Below the pieces are notes generated by a model. It ran no database searches. It was not told where the DNA came from and was given only the letters and a program-made list of their open reading frames with translations. A stretch of 64,000 nucleotides of DNA from positions 185,168-249,167 of the forward strand of contig JAWLHU010000012.1 in assembly GCA_041690255.1 (NCBI GenBank), in the 5' to 3' direction. Made by a program: the position numbers and the translations under genes. Below are positions 33,606-41,792 of this stretch, piece after piece (position 1 is the stretch's first letter; each line of letters starts with the position of its first letter). This DNA is from JAWLHU01 sp041690255. GTDB taxonomy: Bacteria > Bacillota > Sulfobacillia > Symbiobacteriales > Symbiobacteriaceae.

Positions 33606-34690
33606 TCTTCGTGGCGATCCTCTTCGGCCAGACCGAGCAGGGCAAGGGGATCACCGCCCCGGGCGGCTCCAGCTACGGGGTCTCCGACGACAACCTCTCC
33701 GGCATCTACGCCGTTATGGAATCGCAGAAGGCGGCCCGCCGCTGGGAGTTGCCCATGGACCGGCTCCATCAGTCGGATGATGTGGACCGGCTCATCATCT
33801 GGAACGTCGATACCATGGATGATACCGATTGGGATGAGATCCGCGATTGGGTGGCGGATGGCCACATCGCCATGATTGGTGGCTCCTTCGACCTGATCGA
33901 TGGCAGCCTGCGACCCGGTGTAGGTGATACCGCCGGCTCCGGTGCCGCCCATCCGGCGACGGCCGGGATCAGCACGATCTCGGTTGGCGAAGAGCGCTTT
34001 GGCCTGAACGATCACCTGGCCCTTTTGCAGGATGATCACGGCCAGCCCGTCCTGATCACCTGGCCCCTGGGCGAGGGGCGGATCTACTGGTCGGCCGATG
34101 CCGAGTGGCTGAGCAACCAGCGGATCGCCGAGGCACAGAACCTGGACCTCGCCCTCTCCCTGCTGACCCCGGCGCCCGGCAGGCGAGTCGCCTTCGATGA
34201 GTACCATCACGGCTTCCAGGCCGCCACCAAGTGGTGGCAGATCCTCCGGGGGCCGCTCCAGTGGTTCCTGATCGTCCTCACCCTTGCGGTGGCGCTCCTC
34301 TTCTGGGGCTACGGCGTCCAGTTCGGCGCCCCCCGGCCCACGCCCCCCGGCCCGCCACGTGCGGCGGTGGAGTACGTCTTCTCCATGAGCCACCTCTACC
34401 GCCGGGCCCAGGCCCGCCAGGTTGTCCTCCAGACGCTCTACCGCTCCCTCACCGTGGAGCTGGGGCGGCTCATGGGCGGTACCCGCGGCCTGAGCCACGG
34501 TGAGATCGCCCGGCGGACGGCCCATCGGACCGGTATGGAGCCCGCCGCCCTGGAGTCCCTGCTGAACCGGCTCCGCCCCGACCAGACGCATACCCCCTCG
34601 GAGTCCGAGCTGATCAAGCTGGCCCGGGAGACCGAAGAGGCGCAAAGGAGAATGCAGAATGCCGGATTCCGCGATCAACGCGACGCTTGA
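33551..34690 (+). CDS. DUF4350-domain protein, apparent ATC start
   Basis: The first canonical in-frame start (GTG 33611) falls inside a membrane helix. The frame from 33551 encodes IEKRRGDSWSIIIGFIALIF, the normal N-terminus of this family. Its first codon, ATC, is seven bases after GAGAGGGGG, so I start there. Upstream in frame there is a stop at 33458 and no ATG, GTG or TTG. The 379-residue product has an N-terminal anchor, an extracytoplasmic Rossmann-like domain (VDRLIIWNVDTMDDTDW), a second membrane helix (QWFLIVLTLAVALLFWGYG) and a cytoplasmic helical tail. It overlaps its neighbours on both sides. Confidence 0.7.
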   Translation: MEKRRGDSWSIIIGFIALIFVAILFGQTEQGKGITAPGGSSYGVSDDNLSGIYAVMESQKAARRWELPMDRLHQSDDVDRLIIWNVDTMDDTDWDEIRDWVADGHIAMIGGSFDLIDGSLRPGVGDTAGSGAAHPATAGISTISVGEERFGLNDHLALLQDDHGQPVLITWPLGEGRIYWSADAEWLSNQRIAEAQNLDLALSLLTPAPGRRVAFDEYHHGFQAATKWWQILRGPLQWFLIVLTLAVALLFWGYGVQFGAPRPTPPGPPRAAVEYVFSMSHLYRRAQARQVVLQTLYRSLTVELGRLMGGTRGLSHGEIARRTAHRTGMEPAALESLLNRLRPDQTHTPSESELIKLARETEEAQRRMQNAGFRDQRDA

Positions 34691-35615
34691 GAAGGTTCAA
34701 GGTGAACTGCGCAAGGCGATCGTCGGGCAGGAGCAAGTGCTGGAGCAGCTCCTCGTCGCCCTGCTCTCGGGCGGCCACGTGCTGCTCGAGGGCGTGCCCG
34801 GCCTCGCCAAGACCCTCCTCGTCCGCTCCCTCGGCCAGGTGCTGGGGGTACAGTTCAAGCGGATCCAGTTCACCCCGGACCTCATGCCGGCCGATGTGAT
34901 CGGTACGTCGATCTTCAATCCGAAGGAGCTCACCTTCCAGATCAAGCGCGGACCGGTCTTCACCAACCTCCTCCTGGCCGATGAGATCAACCGGACCCCG
35001 CCCAAGACCCAGTCCGCCCTGCTGGAGGCGATGGAGGAGCGGCAGGTGACGATCGATGGCCAGCCTCATCCGCTGCCGGAACCGTTCATGGTCTTCGCCA
35101 CCCAGAACCCGATCGAATATGAAGGGACCTACCCGCTGCCCGAGGCGCAGTTGGATCGGTTCCTCATGAAGGTGAGGATGGGCTATCCGGAGGCGGGCGA
35201 GGAGCGGCAGATCCTGGAGCGCCACTACCACGGCTTCCGGGCGCAGGAACTGGAGAAGGCTGGACTGACCCAGGTGCTGGATGCAGCCGGTCTCGTCGAA
35301 CTGCGCCGGGCGCATCGGGCGGTGACGGTCGAGGCGAAGGTGCTTGACTACATCAACAGTGTGATCCGGGCCACCCGGGAGTGGTCGGCCCTGGCCATGG
35401 GCGCCAGCCCCCGCGGTGCCGTGGCCCTGCTGGTGGCATCACAGTCGCTCGCCCTGATCCGGGGGCGGGACTTCGTCGTGCCCGATGATATCAAGGAGAT
35501 GGTGGGGCCCGTCCTGCGCCATCGGGTGCTGCTGCGGCCCGAGGCCGAGGTCGAGGGGGTGCAGGCCGACCAGGTGCTGGAGCAGGTCCTCCAGTCCCTG
35601 CCGGTCCCGCGGTAA
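34659..35615 (+). CDS. MoxR-family AAA+ ATPase
   Basis: This 318-residue protein has an ATG nine bases after AAGGAG, overlapping the previous gene by 32 bases. Motifs: Walker A GVPGLAKT, Walker B LLLADEINR, sensor 1 FATQNPIEYEGTYPLPEAQL and the MoxR C-terminal lid. MoxR ATPases act as chaperone-like activators of cofactor-bearing or VWA-domain partners. The partner is almost certainly the DUF58 protein encoded immediately downstream. Confidence 0.95.
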   Translation: MPDSAINATLEKVQGELRKAIVGQEQVLEQLLVALLSGGHVLLEGVPGLAKTLLVRSLGQVLGVQFKRIQFTPDLMPADVIGTSIFNPKELTFQIKRGPVFTNLLLADEINRTPPKTQSALLEAMEERQVTIDGQPHPLPEPFMVFATQNPIEYEGTYPLPEAQLDRFLMKVRMGYPEAGEERQILERHYHGFRAQELEKAGLTQVLDAAGLVELRRAHRAVTVEAKVLDYINSVIRATREWSALAMGASPRGAVALLVASQSLALIRGRDFVVPDDIKEMVGPVLRHRVLLRPEAEVEGVQADQVLEQVLQSLPVPR

Positions 35616-36970
35616 TGGCTGCACCTGTCAAGCGGGGGCCCCTGCCGCCGCCGGTGATGCCCGCGAGAGCGCGGGTGATCCACCGGTTCAGCCCATCGAT
35701 CCGGCTGCCGGTCGCCGTCTTCCTGGTCAGTCTGCCGGCCCTGGTACCAGGCCTCGCCTGGGTGAGTGGTCTCCTGCTGGCCGCCCTGGCGGTGGCGGCG
35801 GGGGTCGATCTGGCGACATCGAAATATGGGGTAGATGCGGTTCGCAAGCCCGGGCCGGTGCTCTCCCTGGGCGCCGAGAACCGGGTGATGGTGGAGGTTC
35901 GGGCCTCTGCGGCGGTGGAACTGGAGCTGAAAGATGACCTCCCTCTCCACTTCGAGCGGGTCGGCGACTGGCCGAAGGTGACCCTGAAGCCCGGTGAGTG
36001 GGCGGAGGCGGAGTACCGGGTCAGCCCCATGCGGCGGGGCCAATATATCCTCGGGCCGCTGCACGCCCGCTACCACTCCAAGCTGGGGCTCTGGGTCCGG
36101 CGGGTCAGCTTTCCCCTGGCGGAGCCGGTCCGGGTCTATCCGAACCTGCTGGCGGCCCGGCAGTATGAGATTGCCATGCGCCGGGGGCGCACGCTGGAAG
36201 GGCTGAAGCGGGCCCGCATGCGGGGGCAGGGGACGGAGTTCGAGTCGCTGCGGGAGTACCAGGAGGGGGACCAGTACCGGTCGATCAACTGGGCCGCCAG
36301 CGCCCGCACGGGTCACCTGGTGACCAACCTCTACCAGACCGACCGGTCGCAACCGATCATGCTGGTGCTCGACGCCGGCCGGATGATGATCCCGCAGGTC
36401 AAGGGGCTGGCCAAGCTGGACCACGCCCTGAACGCCGCCCTCCTGCTGGCCACGGTGGCGGCGGAGCGGGGCGATCAGATCGGCATGATGGTCTTCGGCG
36501 GCGAGGTGAAGTCGTTCGTGCCGCCCCGCAAGGGCCGCGGCCAGGTGATGGCCCTGGTGGAGTCGCTCTACGCCCTGGCGCCGGAGCAGGTGGAGCCGGA
36601 CTACAGCCGCATGGTGGGTTGGCTGCGGGCGAAGCACAAGAAGCGCTCGCTGGTGGTCTTCTTCACGGATCTCATGGACCCGGAGATCAACCGGGGGCTG
36701 ATCAATCATCTGTCGGCGCTGGCGGCGCATCATATGGTGATGCTGGTCAGCCTGTCAGACCCGGAGTTGCTGCGGGTCTCGCACTTGAAGCCGCAGGACT
36801 CACGGGAGGTCTACCAAAAAGCCTCCGCCCTGGAGGTGCTGGCGCAGCGGGCTGAGACCCGTGCCAGGCTCCAGAGCAGAGGCGTGCTCGTGATCGATGT
36901 GCCACCGGAAGAGTTCTCCGCAGCGGTGGTAAACCAGTACCTGCTGATAAAGGAACAGGGAAAACTGTAA
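35615..36970 (+). CDS. DUF58 (VWA-like) protein
   Basis: This 451-residue protein has an ATG overlapping the MoxR stop (TAATG). Two membrane helices lie near the N-terminus (residues 30-70). A beta-rich region (MRRGQYILGPLHARY) and the DUF58 core follow (TEFESLREYQEGDQYRSINW). The C-terminal VWA-like domain has its metal-site strand at PIMLVLDAGRMM, with Asp but not the full DxSxS. DUF58 proteins are the usual partners of MoxR ATPases. It ends the forward operon. Confidence 0.92.
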   Translation: MAAPVKRGPLPPPVMPARARVIHRFSPSIRLPVAVFLVSLPALVPGLAWVSGLLLAALAVAAGVDLATSKYGVDAVRKPGPVLSLGAENRVMVEVRASAAVELELKDDLPLHFERVGDWPKVTLKPGEWAEAEYRVSPMRRGQYILGPLHARYHSKLGLWVRRVSFPLAEPVRVYPNLLAARQYEIAMRRGRTLEGLKRARMRGQGTEFESLREYQEGDQYRSINWAASARTGHLVTNLYQTDRSQPIMLVLDAGRMMIPQVKGLAKLDHALNAALLLATVAAERGDQIGMMVFGGEVKSFVPPRKGRGQVMALVESLYALAPEQVEPDYSRMVGWLRAKHKKRSLVVFFTDLMDPEINRGLINHLSALAAHHMVMLVSLSDPELLRVSHLKPQDSREVYQKASALEVLAQRAETRARLQSRGVLVIDVPPEEFSAAVVNQYLLIKEQGKL

Positions 36971-37002
36971 CCGCCCGGCCGCCCCAATCGTAGGGGAGGA
37001 GC

Positions 37003-37352
37003 GCATCGGTCCCGGCGAGAGGTTCAGGGTGGACCGCCCAAGCTTCCCCCCCACCGCCGTATGTGTCCCGGCATGAGCCTCAGAGTGGATTGCTTAAGCT
37101 TCGCTGCCACGCAAGGGAGGAGGCGTATGTGTCCTGGAGAGAGCCTTAGGGTGGTTAGTTCAAGCTTCGCAGCCGATTCAGCGCGGCGTAGCGGAGCTAG
37201 GACGCCTGAATCGGCGAGAAGCATTGCAAAGATAAGCCACCCTGCCCGCGAACGAAAGGACACATACGACCGACGAGCCCTGCCCGCGAACGAAAGGACA
37301 CATACGACCGACGAGCCCTGCCCGCGAACGAAAGGACACATACGACCGACGC
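37003..37352. repeat. Repeat field: large imperfect inverted repeat plus three 38-bp tandem repeats
   Basis: This covers the intergenic stretch between the convergent DUF58 and spoIIM-like genes. The left arm holds three diverged direct repeats of about 50-75 bp (near 37003, 37059 and 37134), each with GTATGTGTCC-like and AAGCTTC-like blocks. The right arm holds three near-identical 38-bp units starting at 37241, 37279 and 37317, each containing GGACACATACG, the reverse complement of the left block. At the centre GCCGATTCAG (37172-37181) pairs perfectly with CTGAATCGGC (37206-37215). There are no CRISPR-like spacers and no gene. Confidence 0.75.
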
Positions 37353-37356
37353 AGCC

Positions 37357-38325
37357 TCAGCGAGCGGGAGTGGCGGGGCGGGTGCGGCCCGGGAGGAGCC
37401 AGTAAGCCAGCCCGGCGAGCCCGGTCACGAGCGCCACGAGGTACTTGCCCCCGTTGGGCAGGGACTCCATGGGGGTGACGAAGCCCTCGATCGCAGCGGC
37501 GATCACGAAGAAGGGGAGCGAGCCCGCGACCATAATGGCGGCTCGCCTGGCCCCGGCGACCAGCGCCTCCTTACGGGTCAGCTCACCGGGTGAGACGATC
37601 GGCCAGCCCAGGACAAAGCCGGCAGCACCGCAGAGGAAGATCGCCATGAGCTCCAGGGCGCCGTGGGGCAGGATCAGGGCCCAGAACGGGTAGGAGAGGC
37701 CCGCCCGGAAGTAGTGAGCGGAGAGCGCTCCCACGATCAGCCCGTTGTAGAAGAGCGTCACAGCCGTGCCGATCCCGAGGGTGAAGCCCAGGCCGAAGGC
37801 GAGTATGCCGACCTTGATGTTGTTCACCATAATCAGTGCGCCAATCGCCGAGCGGATCGCCACCGGCCATTCGGCCCCGCCCTCCCGCGGGATGATATGC
37901 CGGATCCGGTCAGGCACGAACGCATCAGCCAGATTCGGGTCATAGAGAATGGCCAGGAAGCCGACCAGGCCGCCCAGGATAAGGAGCCCCGTCGAGAGCA
38001 GGAGCGGTCGCCACCCCTCCCGAACCGTGCGGGGGACATCCTGTGCGAAGAAGCGCCAGAGCGCCTTCAGCCGCTGGGGCTCCTCGGCATAGATCGTATG
38101 ATGCGCCTGGGAGACCAACTGGTTCAGATAGGCGGTCGCCTGCGTGGCCGGGAAGTATGTACGGGCATACGCCAGATCGCTGGCCGTCTGCCGGTAAAGC
38201 CGCCCGAGCAACTGCACCTGCTCCAACCCGAGTCGCTTCGCCCCTTGCTTCTGCGCCTGGCCCAGGATCTGGGCGAGTTGCTGCCACTGTTGCTGGCGCC
38301 GGGCCACGAACTGATCCTGGTTCAT
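37357..38325 (-). CDS. SpoIIM-like (DUF95) membrane protein
   Basis: The start is the ATG at 38325, nine bases after GGGAGG, giving 322 residues. It has a cytoplasmic helical N-terminus (about 100 residues) and then the DUF95 membrane domain with six helices (MVNNIKVGILAFGLGFTLGI; FWALILPHGALELMAIF). Long members with this soluble N-terminus accompany MoxR/DUF58/RDD clusters and differ from the short sporulation SpoIIM that partners SpoIIP, although a link to engulfment cannot be excluded. It is divergent from the RDD gene with only 28 bases between start codons. Confidence 0.85.
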   Translation of the reverse strand: MNQDQFVARRQQQWQQLAQILGQAQKQGAKRLGLEQVQLLGRLYRQTASDLAYARTYFPATQATAYLNQLVSQAHHTIYAEEPQRLKALWRFFAQDVPRTVREGWRPLLLSTGLLILGGLVGFLAILYDPNLADAFVPDRIRHIIPREGGAEWPVAIRSAIGALIMVNNIKVGILAFGLGFTLGIGTAVTLFYNGLIVGALSAHYFRAGLSYPFWALILPHGALELMAIFLCGAAGFVLGWPIVSPGELTRKEALVAGARRAAIMVAGSLPFFVIAAAIEGFVTPMESLPNGGKYLVALVTGLAGLAYWLLPGRTRPATPAR

Positions 38326-38353
38326 TCGCAAATACCTCCCGAGGTGATAGGCA

Positions 38354-39118
38354 TTGGATCACATTCGGATCGATACACCGGAGAGCGTCGACCTGGCGAT
38401 GGAGCCAGCCGGTCTCGGCAGTCGCTTTATCGCAGCGCTCCTGGATGCCCTCATTCAGTACGCCGTGCTCTTCCTCTTCTACCTTGTCGGCATGCCGATC
38501 GCGATTGCGGCCATCAGTAGGGAGGGAAGCTGGAGCGAGACCACCGGTTTCCTCATTATAGCGATTCTCCTTGTAGGCACCGGTCTCCTGTTCTTCCTCT
38601 ATAAGCTTCTGCTGGAGGCGTTCTGGAACGGGCAGACGGTGGGCAAGCGAGTCATCGGAATCCGTGTGGTGCAGGCCAACGGCATGCCCGCCGGGTTTCT
38701 GACCATCGCCATTCGAAATCTGCTGCGGATCGTCGACTACCTGCCGGGCTACTACATCGTCGGGGCGGTCTGCGTCCTGGCGACCAACAAGAAGCAGCGG
38801 CTGGGCGATATGGCCGCCGGCACGATCGTCGTGCGGGACCGCCCGGCCGGCGCACCGTTGATCCCGGTCGGCCATTTGAGCCACTCCCCGACCACCGATC
38901 TCAACCGGCTGCACGAGTACGTGATCCGGCTCCCCGAGGGGGACCTGGCCGCCGCCCGCGGCTACTGGGCCCGCCGTCACGAGATGGCCCCCCAGACCCG
39001 GCCCCGGGTCGCCCTGCAGATCGCTCAGGGCCTGGCCGCCGCCATGGGCTGGCCCGACCCCCTCCCCCCCTACCCCGACGACTTCATTGAAGAGGTTCTC
39101 TTCGTGCGTGCCCGCTAA
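38354..39118 (+). CDS. RDD-family membrane protein
   Basis: This 254-residue protein starts with TTG, preceded by GAGGTGAT. It has the RDD signature GLGSRFIAALLDALIQY in helix one, then NGQTVGKRVIGIRVV, a third helix and a cytoplasmic C-terminal tail of about 100 residues (LNRLHEYVIRLPEGDLAAAR). RDD proteins are membrane proteins, some reported as sodium/proton antiporters, and often sit beside SpoIIM-like and MoxR genes. It shares a 28-base divergent spacer with the SpoIIM-like gene. Confidence 0.9.
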   Translation: MDHIRIDTPESVDLAMEPAGLGSRFIAALLDALIQYAVLFLFYLVGMPIAIAAISREGSWSETTGFLIIAILLVGTGLLFFLYKLLLEAFWNGQTVGKRVIGIRVVQANGMPAGFLTIAIRNLLRIVDYLPGYYIVGAVCVLATNKKQRLGDMAAGTIVVRDRPAGAPLIPVGHLSHSPTTDLNRLHEYVIRLPEGDLAAARGYWARRHEMAPQTRPRVALQIAQGLAAAMGWPDPLPPYPDDFIEEVLFVRAR

Positions 39119-39127
39119 TCGGCAGAT

Positions 39128-39162
39128 GATGGCCCGCTGACCATTGCAGTCAGCGGGCCATC
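39128..39162. terminator. Bidirectional terminator
   Basis: A 14-bp perfect stem GATGGCCCGCTGAC / GTCAGCGGGCCATC with a 7-base loop is followed by TTGTC. It lies between the convergent RDD and EAL genes. Confidence 0.9.
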
Positions 39163-39178
39163 TTGTCGCCAGCCCCTT

Positions 39179-41668
39179 CTACTCCAGCGGCCCCGGCCGG
39201 CCGAAGGCGTAGCCCTGCCCATACTGCACCCCCATGCTGCGCAGCATCGCCAGGTCGGTCAGGCTCTCCACCTGCTCCACCACCACCTTCACCCCAATCT
39301 CCCCCGCCGCCATGGCCATGGCTCGGACCATGGCCTGGTTCACCCGGCTCTGCTGGAGGTCCTGGACAAAGGCACCATCGATCTTGACCACATCGACCGG
39401 AATATTGGCCAGGTAGGTGAAGCTGGAGAACCCCGCCCCCAGATCATCCAGGGCGAACTGGACACCGGCCTGGCGCATGCGGTCTATCCACTGGCGGATC
39501 GCCTCGAAATTGTGCAGACCAACCGACTCCGTGATCTCCACGGTCAGGCGGCTGGTGACGAGCGGGCAGACCTCGATCAGGGTGGCCAGCCGCTCCATGG
39601 CACGGGCCGTTACCAGGGTCTGCGGCGAGATGTTCATGAAGATCCGCAGCGAGGGGTCGTCCTTCAACCGGCAAACCACCTCGGTCAGGACCCACTCATC
39701 CACGTACGGCATCAGCCAGTGGCGCTCAGCGGCGGGGAGGAAGCTCCCCGGGGAGATCAGGTCGCCGTCGTCCCCCATCAGCCGGATCAGCGCCTCGTGA
39801 GCGAGGACCGTGCCGTTTGTCAGATCGATGATCGGCTGGTAGAGCAAGCGGAACCGGTTCGCCTCCAGCCCCTGCCGGACCCGGAGCGCCCACCGGCTCA
39901 GATCGCTCTGGGGGAGCTTGCTCTCCATATCCATACAGCCGATGCTGCAGTTCTTGCCCCGTCCCTTGGCCGCATCGACCGCGGCTGATGCCGCGTTCAG
40001 CAGCTCGACATGGTCCCCATCCTGCTGCATACGGGTCAGCCCAAGCGATCCCGTCAGGTGAAGCCGGTGACCATCGACTGAGAATGTGTGGACCGCCAGG
40101 GCCTCCCGGATCTGCTCGGAGAGCCGCATGGCCTCCGGACCGGTGGCCGTCAGCAGCAGGCCGAACTCATCCTGCCCCAGGTAGGCCACGATATCGCCCG
40201 GCCCGGTCCATTCCTGCAGCAGTTGCGCCAGCTCAGCCAGGATCAGATCCCCGCCCTGAAAGCCAAGCTCCTCGTTCACGAGGGCGAAGTTGTCCAGATC
40301 GAGCAGGACCAGGGTCCCGTTGCGGTCCCGGATCGCCGTGCGAATCTGGAGCAGGTCGAGGAAGGTGCGCCGGTTGAGGAGATGGGTCAGCGGATCGTGG
40401 GAGTGCAATCGCTCCAGGTCGGTCTGATACTGGTAGCGGGCGGTCATATCGGTCTTGATCGCAGCGAAGTGGGTGATCGATCCACCGGCCCCCACCATGG
40501 GGATGATCGTCATCTGGTCGATGTACAGGCTGCCATCCTTGCGGCGATTGGTCATCTCGCCTTGCCAGACCCGCCCCGCGCAAATGGTCGCCCAGAGGTC
40601 CTGGTAGAACTCGGGCGAGTGGAGGCCGGATTTGAGAATGCGCGGCGAGCTGCCCTTGACATCATCCAGGGTATAACCGGTCAGGCGGGTGAAGGCGGGG
40701 TTGACCCATTCGATCACCCCGTTCCGGTCCGCCACCAGTACACCGTTGGTGCTGTGGCGGAGGATCAGGGCGTGGAGGCGCATCTGGGCGTTGGCTCTGG
40801 CCAGGCGCAGGGCAACTCCCAACTGCGTCGCAAAGCTGAGCATCTCCGCGATCAGATCAGGGCCCGGCGCCCCCTCCTGGGCCCGGTAGAGCGTGATCGC
40901 CCCGATGATCTCACCTTCCACCTGGACGGGGACGGCCATGCAGAAGCGAAGGCCGAAGTGGCGCAGTCCCTCCCACCAGGGCGCCATGACCGGCAGGCTG
41001 GCGTCGGCTACGATCTGCGGCTCGCCAAGGCGGATCGCGCGACCGACCGGCCCATTCCCCTCCGGGCTCTCATCCCACCGGATGCGGATGCGCTGCAGGT
41101 ACGGACCTGCCTGACCAGAGGCCGCGACCACCGCCACGGACCCGTCGGGCCGGCGCTCCCCGAACCAGACCAGCGGGGATTCGGTCAGGGTACGAAGGTT
41201 CTGGACGACCATGTCGTAGATCTCCGGCAGTTCGGCTCCCGCCAGGATCTGTTGATTCACCTCGTGCAGCAGGTCACGGGCACCGGCCTGCCGCCGCTCG
41301 ATCCGGAGCCGCTGGGCGATCCCCGCCCGCCAGGCCTGCGGAATCCGCCCGGCCAGGATCATCCGGCAACCACCCTCCCCCTGGCAGGGCGAGAAGACCC
41401 CCTCGAACCGATGGCTCTCTCCGCCTACGTGCAGGGCGAACCGGATCGTCCGATGAAAGGCCGGGGAATGCGGCTCCGTCTCGACAGGGTTGGGCAGGCT
41501 CGCTTCAAGCTGCTCCAGCGGGGTCCCCAGCAGCGGATTCAGATCAGCGGGGCGGTGCTCCGAAGCGAAGCGGCCTCTGAGCCACGCAATGCGCCCATGA
41601 TCATCCAGGCCGATGATCAGGTCGATAATTGCGTCGAGACCGGCAACGCCGGTCTGCCACTCCTGCAC
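39179..41668 (-). CDS. GAF-PAS-GGDEF-EAL protein, probable c-di-GMP phosphodiesterase
   Basis: This 829-residue soluble protein starts at GTG, eight bases after GGGAGG. Domains: a PAS-like N-terminus (1-110), GAF (130-290), PAS (300-410), GGDEF (420-575) and EAL (590-829). The GGDEF signature is GQDEF (498-502), non-canonical, suggesting weak or no cyclase activity. The EAL domain keeps the catalytic set: EALIR at 625, FMNIS, VEITES, ALDDLGAGFS, VKIDGAF and YGQGYAFGRP. It should hydrolyse c-di-GMP under control of its sensor domains. It is paralogous to the gene directly upstream and has its own promoter. Confidence 0.93.
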   Translation of the reverse strand: MQEWQTGVAGLDAIIDLIIGLDDHGRIAWLRGRFASEHRPADLNPLLGTPLEQLEASLPNPVETEPHSPAFHRTIRFALHVGGESHRFEGVFSPCQGEGGCRMILAGRIPQAWRAGIAQRLRIERRQAGARDLLHEVNQQILAGAELPEIYDMVVQNLRTLTESPLVWFGERRPDGSVAVVAASGQAGPYLQRIRIRWDESPEGNGPVGRAIRLGEPQIVADASLPVMAPWWEGLRHFGLRFCMAVPVQVEGEIIGAITLYRAQEGAPGPDLIAEMLSFATQLGVALRLARANAQMRLHALILRHSTNGVLVADRNGVIEWVNPAFTRLTGYTLDDVKGSSPRILKSGLHSPEFYQDLWATICAGRVWQGEMTNRRKDGSLYIDQMTIIPMVGAGGSITHFAAIKTDMTARYQYQTDLERLHSHDPLTHLLNRRTFLDLLQIRTAIRDRNGTLVLLDLDNFALVNEELGFQGGDLILAELAQLLQEWTGPGDIVAYLGQDEFGLLLTATGPEAMRLSEQIREALAVHTFSVDGHRLHLTGSLGLTRMQQDGDHVELLNAASAAVDAAKGRGKNCSIGCMDMESKLPQSDLSRWALRVRQGLEANRFRLLYQPIIDLTNGTVLAHEALIRLMGDDGDLISPGSFLPAAERHWLMPYVDEWVLTEVVCRLKDDPSLRIFMNISPQTLVTARAMERLATLIEVCPLVTSRLTVEITESVGLHNFEAIRQWIDRMRQAGVQFALDDLGAGFSSFTYLANIPVDVVKIDGAFVQDLQQSRVNQAMVRAMAMAAGEIGVKVVVEQVESLTDLAMLRSMGVQYGQGYAFGRPGPLE

Positions 41669-41697
41669 GATGATCCCTCCCGTAATATCTTACATCC

Positions 41698-41725
41698 ATA
41701 TTACAAAATAGGTCCGCTGGTTCAA
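41698..41725 (-). promoter_or_regulatory. Promoter of the 829-residue EAL gene
   Basis: On the minus strand -35 TTGAAC (41720-41725), a 16-bp spacer and -10 TAATAT (41698-41703) lie in a short AT-rich stretch. Confidence 0.6.
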
Positions 41726-41728
41726 ATA

Positions 41729-41762
41729 GACCGATGGGCGGATTGGACTCCACCCATCGGTC
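41729..41762 (-). terminator. Hairpin terminator of the 1035-residue EAL gene
   Basis: A 10-bp stem GACCGATGGG / CCCATCGGTC with a 14-base loop is followed on the minus strand by TATTTG. Confidence 0.65.
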
Positions 41763-41792
41763 ACCATTATGTCTCGGGCGCGTGCAGAATTG

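Noticed and set aside
37241..37352. CRISPR-like array
   Set aside because: The three 38-bp units are contiguous copies without unique spacers, and no cas genes are nearby.
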